From the NCBI GenBank assembly GCA_021442155.1, contig CM038221.1, forward strand, positions 150,465,601 to 150,529,600: a stretch of 64,000 nt of DNA. Reading direction: 5' to 3'. The notes beneath the pieces are model-generated. The model worked only from the letters and a program-made list of their open reading frames with translations, did not search any database and was not told the DNA's origin. This document shows positions 1 through 12,100 of this stretch, one piece after another (position 1 is the stretch's first letter; every line of letters begins with the position of its first letter). The position numbers and the translations under genes were made by a program. This stretch comes from Cymbidium sinense. Taxonomy: Eukaryota > Streptophyta > Magnoliopsida > Asparagales > Orchidaceae.

Positions 1-700
1 ATTTGAATATCTTAATAGTATATCTTGGAAGATTTATATATATATATATATATATATTAATATTCTCTATTGTGTGGTCAAACCTTCAAAAATAATATGA
101 AAAAGAAGCCATCTTAGAATTAATTTAGGGAATGTTGATATTCCGAGAAGGTTTGTAGCATACTTCATATTGAAATGAACCAAGCTTTGCATTGATTTAT
201 TATGAAGCTAAAACTAAAATATTTTGATATAAAACAAACAACAATCCCTTTTCCGACTACGTGGGTTGGCTACATAAATCTTTCTTCTTTATTGTGTCCT
301 ATTAAGTGTCAAGTTCTCATTTAATTCTAATAAAAAAAATGTCATTTTTATACTTTCTAACCAAGTCTTTTTATATACTTTTTTTAATATAGGCCAAATA
401 TAAAACATTTGTTCTCATAACCGGCTGACGTTTTATGTCACCAAATCTTATGAGGAGACTCTATCTAATCTTATCTGCCATTGGAACTACCGAAACCTTT
501 TCATGTATATATTTCTTTAACATTTTTTCTTTAAGTGTCCCGAGTTCCAAATGAGAAAAGTGGAGGTGGAGGATTGCATTTGATAGTTAACAGCCATCGT
601 AAAATTTGTCGAAAAACTATGACATGAATCCTTTAAGACAAAAAATAATCATCAAAGCAAAACTGTAGTGGCAATCAAAGTTCATATGGTAATGTCATAC
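1..700. other. presumed intron 10 of the K+ channel gene, no exon seen
   Basis: After the donor at 699-700 (GT on the minus strand) no further ankyrin exon can be read on the minus strand. The stretch is AT-rich with a short TA run near 38-57. It is most simply the next intron of the channel gene. A degraded gene end is the alternative. Confidence 0.5.
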
Positions 701-3700
701 CCCGACTATTGGGATCTGCTCCACAATCAAGCAAGAGAAGCACACAATTCTCACTTCCTTTTGATGCTGCTAGATGCTGCTAAACAAATCAAAGATGTAA
801 GTAAAAAGTCTTATCATTTATGAATTAAATTGCAATCATTTTAAAGATTTATTGATTCCAAACCAAGGCTGTGTGTCCATTGCTGTCAGATTCATTTGGA
901 TCCAAACCACGCTGAAGAAGTTTATGCAACAGCAGATCATCTCCTCTGATGACAGCAAAACGAAGAGAGAGAGGCAATTCCATTCGACCCCGAGCTAAAG
1001 TGTTCTCTGTCTCCCTCAAAATTCTCTCCATTATTGGGTCCTTCTGCTCTTCAAATACTGACATGAAAGAAGAATTTTCCATCAGAAAACACATGCTTGC
1101 AAATGATTTCTAGCTATAGACTCTATACACTGCATTTATATGCCTAACAACTATTAAGGAACAAATTGATAAACAAGAGCTAAATCCCAAAATAATCCCC
1201 TAATTATTTGAAAGTGACTAATTTAGTCCCAAAGTATCAAATTGCTTTAATTTAGTCCTTGACTACACAAAATTGATCTAAATGATCCCTAGAGAACTAA
1301 ACTAGGGTCAATATTGTATTACTATTTCTATATGAGGGATCATTTTGGATCAATTATCAAGGACTAAATTATAGCAATTTGATAATCTAGGAATAAATTG
1401 GGTACTTGCAAATAGTCGAAGGATCATTTTGGGATTTATTTCTACAAACAAGTGTTTGCAGTATGTCACATCAATAATCAAATTTTTAAATGAATAAAGG
1501 AACCTGAAGTAGGTTGTTCATGATTACAGTCCCATCTCCTACATTTGATTGAACAATGTTGAGAAAAGAAGTACGGTTTAACCGCAATAACTGGCAAAGC
1601 TTTTTGGTTCGGAATGTGAACAATTGAGGTCTATAACAAAGTACTCCAATCTCTCCAAAAACCTCACCTGTCTTTGCCTCTCCAACAACCTGTAAATATG
1701 TCGATCATTTAAATTTTTTCTGTATTAAGGCAACCATTTCTAACTTATCAATTTTGAAGAATCCAGCAAATATCAAATAAGCTGAAAAATTACCTGCTCA
1801 ATCCCATTCTTGTGATCTATTAGGTCCTGTAAAGAAGTTAAATGCCTCAATCTTGGTATGTTTAGGCATTCAACGGAAATAAAAAAAATGATGATTTGAC
1901 CGTTAACAATAGTTTCAAACAAGCACCATAATCAGAATGTTATTTGTGCTAAAATTCTTCCAGGAAGACTTACCACAGTGCCGGTAACTAGTATGTAAAA
2001 ATCAGTTGGTGCTTCATTCTGCAGGATCACATCCTCCCTTGGAGGAAAATACTCAGCTTTCATCTCTGACACCTTCAAGAAAAAACATTTGAAAAAGGAG
2101 AATGTGAAGTACTGAACTTTGAGAAGAAGAAAAGAACTGAATTTACAATGAAAACTTTACCAATTGGAAAAGTAAATCAGTAGAAACCCCTTGAAACAAA
2201 TAGACTCTCTGAACAAGATTGTAGAAAAGGTAGTGTGAGATGCTGGATCGGATCGCTTTCGGAAGTGCATCGAGGGTCTCCTGTTGTTGTAGCCCCTCTG
2301 AATCTGCCCTATACTTCAAACAGAGGTGTGCGAGCATTTGCTCTTGGAGGCGCAATGGAAGTTGGTTTCTTTGTGCAAATCCAGATGCAGCCTGAATTGT
2401 ATCTCTCTGCAGTACAAAGTATGCACAAAAAAATGTAAATTTTCCTTGATATTTAATCAATATGTTAAGAATAATGAATGCAATTAAGTTTAGATGATGA
2501 CTAACAAACTTTCTAGTTCTGCTGGTTCCATGAACAACCAAATTAGTCATATTCCCAATTAGATATGCTGTCAGTCCCAAGTTGAAGAGCATGTAGAAGA
2601 TATCAAAGACCATCTCCCTAGTGTTTTGAGCATGCAGGTCTCCATATCCCACAGTTGTTAGAGTGGTGATTGACCAGTAAATAGATGTCACATAACGGAT
2701 CCACAGGCTTCTTTCATGGAAATTTGGCATGGTAGCACCAATCCATGTCATGCTGGGGTCAGGATATCTTGCTGCAAGAAGATAATAGAAGCATCCAGCA
2801 CAGTGCACGGCGAAGAGGGTGACCTATGAATCAATAAAACCAGTGGTGAAATAAGTTAAGTAGTGAACTAGAGCAACATAATACACATGATGTCGTATTA
2901 ACTCACACAAATGAGCTTTATACATCGGACCCAAAAGTAGTTGAAGTGTCTGTCCTTCTCCAAGCTGAAATCAAAAGAGAAAAAAAGGCATCATAATTGA
3001 ACAGGTGCTGAATATAGAATAAATTTGTATGAAGAAGAAAAAACATCGTTATAAAGTCTTGTGCTATTAATCCATCGCCTCTGTATGTGCTCAACTGGAC
3101 AGAAAAGACATCTAAACCTGCAAATTATATGCTAATGCATGAAATGCTATAGAGAGTACATTTTATCACACAATGTGAATGCTCAAAAGAACTTGAAAAT
3201 ATTTGTTAAATTGGCTATCATTCCCAAGGCTTCTTAACAAGATTTATGCATTTTTAGCAGCAAAGATTCATTGCCCATGTCAGCCGGATTAATGATGCTT
3301 TGATGCGGGCATCGAAGACTTGTGGAGTTTGAGTCTTACTAAAGACTCATTGTCTTTTGGTGAATTAACGTTTAGTTCCTTCCGTCTAAAAATATTATGA
3401 AAAATTCTAGTTATGTGGAATATTTTGAGAGTTTATTCCTAAGCTTTTTCCAAAGATAAAATTGAGACTTTCTATTTTTGTTGGCCACTCTTCTAGCATT
3501 TAAAGAAAAATATCATCTTCATTATTGTTATCTGAGCAAGATAGTGAAATCCATTAAGACTGTTGTTAATCTCTTAACCACATAAAATTTCTAAAAGACA
3601 TTCTGCGATTTTTTTTTACATTCTTAAGTCGATGAAGCATTTCCCTTTCAACATAGCAGCAAAAAACTTGCAGTACTCTTATAAAAAAAAGTAGTCACAT

Positions 3701-4975
3701 ATAACAGAAGGTAAACAACACAGAGAAAACACAAACAAGACAATTTTACCGAGCAAAGAGTGAACTGACTCTTCTGAGACGCCATAGCCGAAGCATGTTG
3801 AAGAATCCGTAGGACTGCAGCTTTGTTGGCAGCATCCTCCGAACGATTTCTGAAGGTATGGTGGACACAAAATCAAGGATAAACCAGCTGGTCAAGTACT
3901 TTCGTGCAATCTTCACATGATTGTCAATGAAAAGATAGGTTGTGCTCTCAAGGTAGGCCACAAAGAAAGTAAGGATAATATCGATAGCGAAGAACCCATT
4001 GACTATGTTATCAACAGTGGACAAAGGGCCTGATGGCTTTGAGATGAAGCCAAACTCAAAGGGAGATACCCAAGCAGTATAGATCACCAAGATAATCAGA
4101 AAAGTTTCCCATGCTCTGCAAGAAAGCAAAAAATTTGACAATTATGAAAATACAATTGCTTTTATTTGCGTACTGAAAGAAATATTTCTTTCCTGCAGCC
4201 TTGTTCTATTTGACATAAATTAGTGAACAATAAAACCAAACATTAACAACAATAGTGTGTAATTCTAGAACATAGTACTATAATAGAAAAACCAAAAAAC
4301 AAATTTTGGTGAGAATGGATTTCAATTAAGGCCAGTTTTGATGGTTTCATTTTCATTGTTTGTTGTGTAAGAATAAAATCATTATATTTCAAAGATATTG
4401 TGGATTTTAAAAGCCAATTTTTTTTTTTTAAAATAACCCAAATTGATTTTAATCACATCTAAAAAATTGATTAATCCTAAAAAAATTCAAATTTTTTTAA
4501 AATGAGTTTAATTTCAATTCTCAAGCAACTAAATAAACCATAAGACAAGAAGAGGAATACCAGAAGAATGGGATTCAGTTCAATAAAAGAACGAACTAAG
4601 AATGCCTTTATCTCCAACCATTAAAATGAAATCTTCATTTTAAAAATGAAACTCAGGAAACCAAAACATCAGTCTTCTATCAAATTTTACACATTAAAAC
4701 AGAAAAAAAAACCAATCATTTATATTTCAAAACAAGAGCACAGAATCTATTACCTCGTAAAAGAAAGACGAAAAAGAAGAGAACCAATACCTATATCTTT
4801 TATCATAAGGCGATATAATGAAGGACCGGAGCTTAATTCTTCTGCTGCCCCTCGCCCCTAGCGCAGGAAGCACACCGCTCGTCAAACTATACTGGCTTCC
4901 ATCCCTCGAAAGCGCCTCCGCTTCGCGTCCGCACATCGCCGTAACATTAAATGCTGCTTTCCTCTTATACTCCAT
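701..4975 (-). CDS. AKT1: AKT1-type Shaker inward-rectifying K+ channel, 5' ten exons (3' end off window)
   Basis: Plasma-membrane K+ channel subunit; AKT1-type channels mediate K+ uptake. I place exons at 4975-4791, 4115-3750, 2964-2907, 2823-2506, 2406-2161, 2072-1974, 1826-1794, 1689-1504, 1057-864 and 776-701, all with AG/GT borders. In order they encode an N-terminus ending SPYDKRYR; S1 ([13 protein letters not shown]); S2; S3; the S4 region [16 protein letters not shown]5; a pore loop with [12 protein letters not shown]6; the C-linker ([18 protein letters not shown]); a cyclic-nucleotide-binding domain ([39 protein letters not shown]); and ankyrin sequence ([20 protein letters not shown]). 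About 587 codons are visible, whereas family members are roughly 850-930 residues, so the remaining ankyrin repeats and KHA domain should lie left of base 1. The start at 4975 is chosen because an in-frame TGA lies three codons upstream. Exon 9 is one base out of phase (see findings). Family is certain; the AKT1 versus AKT5/6 subgroup is less so. Confidence 0.9.
1181..1438. mobile_element. foldback MITE in intron 8 of the K+ channel gene
   Basis: The ends are perfect inverted repeats, TAAATCCCAAAAT at 1181 and its complement ending at 1438. The inverted arms are about 100 bp long and imperfect. The left arm carries 'AATTTAGTCCTTGA' and 'AAATGATCCCT'; the same words occur in the right arm on the other strand. 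The middle is short and there is no ORF, so it is a non-autonomous foldback element. It takes up more than half of the intron between the exon ending the cyclic-nucleotide-binding domain and the next exon. No clear long target duplication is visible, so the superfamily is left open. Confidence 0.75.
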
Positions 4976-5119
4976 TTCTTCTCACTTCAGAGATTTATCT
5001 TCACAGCACAAAGAAAACAGAAGAGAGGAGCTTCAAAAGAGCTTGTTTTTCTGGCATTCCATCGATCGGAAAACAAAACTAGGACACCTAAACAGCTCCA
5101 TTATCTTTTTCGCACGGGT

Positions 5120-5232
5120 TTGAGAGAGAAGCTCCCTCCCTTTCTCTCTCGCTCGCTTATCTTCCCAACTACCTCTCTCTTTCTTTCTCTTTCAGCGCGT
5201 CTGGGAGTCGAGCTTCTCGTGCTTATATGTAG
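5120..5232 (-). promoter_or_regulatory. core promoter and GA-rich 5' leader of the K+ channel gene
   Basis: On the minus strand a TATA-like CATATAAG lies at 5222-5229. It is followed by a long GA-rich stretch (CT-rich on the plus strand, about 5130-5195) that would form the 5' UTR before the ATG at 4975. Such GA tracts are common in plant 5' leaders. The start point was not measured; this rests on position and composition only. Confidence 0.45.
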
Positions 5233-5429
5233 CTTTCGTTCGTAGGGGAAACACAGCTCTCTGCCCCGTGTGTTCCGCGAATCCTCATAAAGTATACTGA
5301 CCAAATAAAAAATTATTCTCCCAGAACGTGCACATTTTTGGTTCTACTTACGCATTTTTAAGGTATACTAAAGAAAATATTTATATGTATTTATAAATCA
5401 TTCGTTTCATCGTAACACATTCGTAAATC

Positions 5430-5433
<4 letters not shown>

Positions 5434-5515
<82 letters not shown>
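5434..5515. repeat. (AT)n microsatellite
   Basis: About 82 bp of uninterrupted AT dinucleotides lie upstream of the channel gene promoter. Confidence 0.97.
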
Positions 5516-5518
<3 letters not shown>

Positions 5519-6069
5519 CTAAGCACACATTGTGCGAACATTATAATTAAATTATTAATAGATTTATTTGTATTTAATTATTAGATTTATAATTTCTTTG
5601 GAAGTTTGGTTTGAAGTAAAAATATAATCAAATAATTAGTTTTTTTAATTAAATTTAAAATTCTTCAAAATAATTTTAATAAAATTATAGTCGAATTGAA
5701 CATTCCAATGAAGATAACTAACTTCATTAAAAATATTTTAATATGAGTTCAAATAAACTTAAATTGAATTTATAAAATATAACTAAAAATATTATAATAC
5801 TATTTGATAGATCAAATGATCTTTTGAGTGTGTGTGCTATAGTAAATCAAATATCCAATATGAGAAATTCCATGATTACAAGATCACTAAATTTGATGAA
5901 AAGTATAATTTATAATTGAGAGAATTAATATGAGTCGTTCAATGAAATATTTAGATATTTTAGCTAAAATTATAAATAACATCAAAAATTTTAAAATAAA
6001 CTCTCATTATTCACATAAAAAAAAAAAATCAAATTTTAGAAAGAACTTAAAGATCTAAATGAATTTAAA

Positions 6070-6290
6070 GCCCTATTTAGTTAGCTATCCAGACATGCTT
6101 ATGATTACTATCATAATTGTTAATATAAAACTATCATTATTCGATTGTTGTCATATGATTATCATTGCTTGACTACCGTCATCTGATCTTCCTTATTTAT
6201 CTATCATTTGATTACAATCATTTAAGCATCATAAGTCGATCACCATCATTTTTGATTGCCATCACTTGCCAAACACTATTTTAATAGCTA
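6070..6290. repeat. MITE-like patch rich in GATTAC/ATCAT words
   Basis: The block begins 'GCCCTATTTAGTTAGC' and ends near 'TTGCCAAACACTA'. These are weakly inverted and resemble the gene-proximal 'GTTTGGTT' ends of hAT or PIF-type MITEs. The inside repeats 'GATTAC.ATCAT' words. Ends and target duplication cannot be fixed. Confidence 0.3.
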
Positions 6291-8324
6291 TACAATATTC
6301 TTTAATTACAATCATTGGAGATAAATTTTGTATCTCATATTTTATAATTGTGACTTCTCTAGAATTGATGTATATATTGCTCTTATAATAGATCTTAGCA
6401 TCACACTTGAGAGAATATGATTTAAGAAGAAATATGATGGACAACTTTAGCTTTGTATATAGAAGATGTAAGATAATTAAGGGGGAGATGATAAAGTCTA
6501 GTACTAAAAATAATAAAAGGATTTACATACGTGGCACATAATTCTTAAGCATTTACATATCTAATAAATAAATTTGACATTTATAAAAATAGTACCTTTT
6601 CTAAACATTAAAAGGTGCATTTCATTTTTAAAAATGAATAATAATATTTTTTTTGATGTAATAATAAAGATTATAATGTTAATTTCAACAAATGAATCCC
6701 ATCTAATTTCTTTTAATTTTTTAACTAATAATTAAACATAATATTTTAATTAAATGTATTTAAAATAAATTTAATACATCTTAAAAGCTTTATTATTATT
6801 AATATAAATTTAGCTAATTAATTTATAATCTAAATATGAAATTATCATGTCAAAACACCACTTAGGTGGGTCCAAAGTTTTTACTTAGAAAGCTATTTTC
6901 TTTCATATAAGAGTATAAAACTAGGTTCTTTATGTGTGGGACAAAAGGTTTTAGAAACATGTTGAAACTTGACTTAGACTATAGGAATAAAGAATTAAAC
7001 TAATGAATTGGGATTTTAAAATATTAAATAGGCTTTTAAATCTAAAAATAAAAAATAACATTTTAATTTTTAACATTATACTCTTATTATAATTTTTTTA
7101 TAATATAAATAAATTATTTTAGGAATATAGAATTTATAATAATAATATATTATAAATATTTTACATATTATATAGTATATTATTATTTATATTTTATAAA
7201 ATTTAAAATAATTTTTTTGCATTAAAAACTTAATATTTTTATTATAAATTATATTAATATTTATAAATCTATATAAAACTTATTCTTAATTTTTAAATAT
7301 ATTTAATATAAATATATTTAGATATATAATAGATGTATAATTATATCTTAATAAATTTTAATGGAATTTTTAAATTTATAATTATTAAAAATATTACTTA
7401 TATATTATTTATTTTACTTTATGTTGATCATATATTTATATTATTTTATAATTTAGATTATTTTTAATAATTCAAATATTTATTACGTCATCCGATTTAA
7501 CCCCCGGTTCAACTCCGGTCAAATTATCGAACCTTGAATCTCTCATTTTTTTCAGTTCTATGTCTGATCCGGTTTTCACAACCGTGAAAAATATACGAAT
7601 TGTGTGCTATGCATGTAAATTCCTCAAAAATAAAATATATCTTATCATACACACCAAATTATTTGATTTGATTCAAAATCTACACGAATAAATAGCTTTT
7701 GTTTTTATTTTTAATACATCTTGTTCGATATCTTTTAACTCAGTTGGTCTTATGAATCTTTTTTTTTTTAATTTTTTATTGGCTTTATAGTCATATGGTA
7801 GAAATATCGAAGACCAGATTCCACCATGAATTTATCTTAATTTTTTATTCTTAAATTCCAGTTAAAAAAATGATTCTCATTGACTTAGATAATATTAGGT
7901 TGATATAGGTCCTCAAATTTCCAATAATTATAAAAAAATATTTTATTTGCATCTAATTCAAAATTGAACAGCTAAATGAATGCAACTCTTGCACACCATT
8001 AGGGCTTTTTTTTTTTCAACCATATAGATTTTTTCTTGTTTTTATGTAATAATAAGATTACCCAAAATTGTAGAAAATAAGGATAGTACCAAAGCCTAAC
8101 TAAAATATTAGTGGTTAATATATATTTTTTTTATAGGATATTTTGGTTGCATTCAAGCTTTATTATTTTCAACGATGGAACAACTCTATTGAATATTGAA
8201 GTTACATTACATAATAATGAGCTAATTATATTAATATTTATTTTAAATTATTTTATTCATAATATATAAAATTATGGAGATTTAAATAAATTTAAAAGTA
8301 CTTTAAATTTAATATTTAATTACT

Positions 8325-9139
8325 TTGTGGCAAGGGTAAAGGGGGTGACATTTACAAGTGGATGATGATGAAATCATTGTTAAGGGTAAAGCATTGAAGG
8401 ATAAGAGAGGTGAGGCTCTAGGGATTAATAAAGATGTTGAGACATGCTTTGACATTTGAGAAATAATCCATATTGAATATTGAGCTTATATTTACACTCA
8501 AATTTTGATAGATTATAAAAGTTTCTTTAAATTTTTGATAAAATATTAAAAATTTTGAATTATTGTTGGTTGATAGTTTTTTTTAAGACTAGGAACATAA
8601 GCACATGATGTGTGCTAATTTTTGGTTGATCATAGTTCTACTTGATCAGCCTTTTCTAGACATTTAGGTTAAATTACTATCTCAATCAATATTATTACAT
8701 AAATAGTTGATGAATTTTGCCAAGATCAAATAAGAGCGCTATGATTGAAGTAGAAAAAGAAGTTACATTAATGAGCTAATTATATTAAAATTTATTTAAA
8801 TATTTTATGTATAATATTTAAAACTATAAATATTTAAATATTGAGTTTAAAATAAATTTTAAATTTAAATTTTAAAATCATTTGGTGACAAGGATTAAAT
8901 TTTTTTGTGACAAGGATAAAGATTTTGATATTTATAGGAACAAAGTGGAAGATGATACAATCATTGGGTTTAAGGGCGAAGCATTCAAGAATAAGAGAGA
9001 TGAGATTGTGAGGATTAATAATGATGGTGAGATAAGCTTAAATAAAAATAAAATGCGAACTCTTTATATGTCTAAATCATATCTCAAAAAATACTTTTTT
9101 CCAAAATTTCTCCAAGATGAAAAAAATAGAACCACTTAG
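8325..9139 (+). repeat. diverged direct repeat pair, second copy with a small ORF
   Basis: The phrases 'GTGACA', 'TGGATGATGATGAAATCATTG', 'GCATTGAAGGATAAGAGAGG' and 'GGGATTAATAAAGATG' at 8345-8440 recur in altered form at 8880-9040. The second copy holds an 85-codon ORF (8882-9139), rich in Lys, Asp and Asn, that matches nothing I know. It is probably remnants of one older repeated element rather than a gene. Confidence 0.45.
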
Positions 9140-12100
9140 ATTTTATTTAGTGAGCCTCATAATTAAGTTTTTTTTTATTTACTTTTGACTAACTATATCT
9201 TAGAGTGTGATGCTTGAAAGCACTTTAAATTAATGACTATTAGCTATATATTGGAATATAAGATAATAAAATGGTTGTTCAATGAGCTTTAAATTCAATA
9301 TTATTATAATGATGAGATTAAAATTATGAGGAATTTAAGGTATTAATAAGGAATTTGTGGATTTAAGTTTGGTTAGTTATTAATGAACACTAAAGGAGGT
9401 ATCTCAAAAATCCTAACTAATGGATCAATTAAGATAACAATATCAAGGAAGATATGATTTATGTCCTAACCAATATTACATTGATCAAGGTAAAATTAAA
9501 CATTAAAAAAAAGACTAAAATATTTCTTCTTTGTACAAAACTTGTGTGTGATAAGCATAATAAAAGCATGAAAATGCTTTATGACTTTAAAAAATGTGTA
9601 GCCTAAGTGATGTTCTTTAGAGTGATATTTAATACTTATAACATTATAATAATTAAAGGGGCTTCCTAAATAAGGGAATTTTAACACTATTAAAAGTATT
9701 TCTTAGAAATCCAAATCTCAAAGCTATCTCAAACTTATAACTATAGAAAATTAGATAGGCTTACAAGATCCTAATGTGGCATTGCAATAAGACAATAAGG
9801 ACTTTCTTGTTACACATTTAATAAGGTCTCTCATAAATTAAGGCAGTACAACCTAATGAAGACACTGAAGCAATGAAGAGGTTCATGAAGATGGAGATGG
9901 CATACTTTGAAGGTGAACTTAATAAAAAAAAGTTCATGTAGAGCACTAAAGGTGATTAAATTAGTCTTCCCTTATAGATAAAGATGAAAAACCATGAAGA
10001 TAGTGTGAAGGAAGTTTAAGAAGGCTAAAACTCTATTATAGATGCCAAATTAGTTCTTATTGGAGATGACATTGGCATGACCTAAAGATGATATTGTAGT
10101 GACTCATAAAAAAGACATAAAGGCCATTTAAGACAACTACATATATTCGTCCAAACGGTTATAAAAAATATAATTTATTGGAGTTAGCGTAGAGATTAAT
10201 CCCTCTATATTAAGAAGGAATTGAATTAAGGCGGGTGATTGTGGATTCCAACCTTGCCTTCATAAGTGGCTAAAGGCCATCATGACAATTCTTTTTTGTT
10301 GAATATAGTGGAAATCGTTTATAGACCTCAGTAAGCATGCTAATGTAGAGATCAGATCAACTCTACTCTTAAATGGATTACATGAATTCATTATATAATA
10401 TGAGACAACCTAGATAGTCTTAATTTTCTCTAAGTGGTTGGGGGGACTAAACTACATAAAGTTGGCTATTAATAATAAATTGTCGAGAAGGATTGGAGGG
10501 ATTTAGAAATGAATAAATTAGTAACCCTCTAGAGGTTGAGTTGAAAATATATAATGACATCAGAAAGGAGTTGTAGGAAGATTATTAGGGTTACTAAAGG
10601 TAGCTAAATTAATTTTTATTGGAGGTGAATATGACACAACTTTAAGGAGATGATGCAGTGGCATAAAAATATCGTAAAGGACACTAAAGAAGCTAGTTTG
10701 TTTAGAGTGGATGCAGCTTTTTACAAAGATAATTATTGAACTTTTTTTAATTCTTATGAGTATTAATATTTTTTTATTAAAAAGTCAATTTTTTTTTATA
10801 ATGTCCATATATTAAATATGATTATAAAAATTAGTTTCCCACTATAGAATTTTAAAAACTAGTAAGAAAATAATAACTGAATAAAAGTAAGTGAACGATC
10901 TACAAAAATATGCTACAAAAATGCCTTAAACTATTTTGGATAATGCTTAAGTGAGATCTTGATAGCCTTACTATAATATAAAATGAATTAAGACACACAT
11001 GATTGGCAAGTAACTAAGTGTCATCTAAATAATTCTTTTCTTAGATGGAGAGGATCAATAAAACAACCTTATATCAATAGATGGCTAGAGACAATTGTAA
11101 CAATCCTTATCATGAAACAAGGACTAAAATTATTAATATTTAGTTAACATCCTATAAAGGTGGTTAGGAGAATTCTTCTCTTGAATAAATGACCTTAATT
11201 TTTGAGGTGATAGAAGGTGATCAAGTATTTCTCCAACATGGAGACAGTGGACTAGAAAAAAAAAATGAAGGATTAAATAAGCATGAATTAGGGGAGACTT
11301 ATTTTGATTTTTATCTAATATTATATTGTGAGCTCTGAAAATTCACCATCGACCTCTCGCAAATGAAGAGAGTATGATTTTATGTGTTGGTGTAATTTTC
11401 AGAAGGCAGATGAAATAGTAGATAAGACACTACCCAGAGATTTTGCTCTCATTTTGTGAGGACTTTAGATATGGTTCCAGGTTTTCTATAAGCGCAAACC
11501 CTTATAGTTAATTACCCCTCTTAATGCTGAGAGAGAACTTTCGATTAAGGCTAGTCGTTAGGTCGCTGAATGCGTAGTATAGTAGCAGCATGTTTAGTTT
11601 TAGAATTTGGGGTTTAGAATTTCTGAAATTCATCAGTATTAGCTTAAAGCGGATGGTTGGGGGAATGATGATGTGCTCGATCTAGATCCCATGGTTCTGT
11701 CATCCCGGGCTGTCGTGGTGCTTAGTCTACTTAGTCAGAGGAGGTAGTCGACCCAACCTGACCTAAGGATCCTTATTAGTAGCCATGGGTTGCGTCGACC
11801 AAAAAAATCCTTGTTGACCTTGGGTGGTGTTTGTTTAAGGGGACAATATTAAGTCTACCTTAGCTAATAGAGGGTTTTTTTCCTATCAAGTGTACCCTAT
11901 GATTTACAACTCAAAGGGCAGAGCCATTGGGGAGCATACACTATAGTCATTGATCGCATATAATAATTGTCATTTGGCACCACGATCGAAGGACTCTGGT
12001 TACGCATCATATGGAGCCTGGCTAAGCCGGTGAGGACAGGCCATATCCTTACTGACGTGAGATTGATTGAGAGTGAATATAGTAGAATACTTGATTTGAT

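Larger units (their letters stand above)
5516..11326. other. AT-rich intergenic stretch without a convincing gene
   Basis: This is mostly AT-rich low-complexity DNA with no long ORF and no domain I recognise. Sub-regions noted separately are a MITE-like patch near 6070-6290 and a worn repeat pair at about 8325-8460 and 8870-9060. From about 9360 to 11320 the sequence is less AT-rich and reads like very decayed plus-strand coding DNA, with internal look-alike phrases near 10030-10130 and 10595-10690. It is probably an old retroelement, but no domain can be named. Confidence 0.6.

Noticed and set aside
1..700. Further ankyrin exons of the K+ channel
   Set aside because: No frame on the minus strand gives ankyrin-like text with usable splice sites.
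2235..2438. 67-codon plus-strand ORF
   Set aside because: It overlaps the C-linker exon of the K+ channel on the other strand and has no support of its own.
4818..5123. 101-codon plus-strand ORF over the first channel exon
   Set aside because: It is a shadow of exon 1 and the leader on the minus strand.
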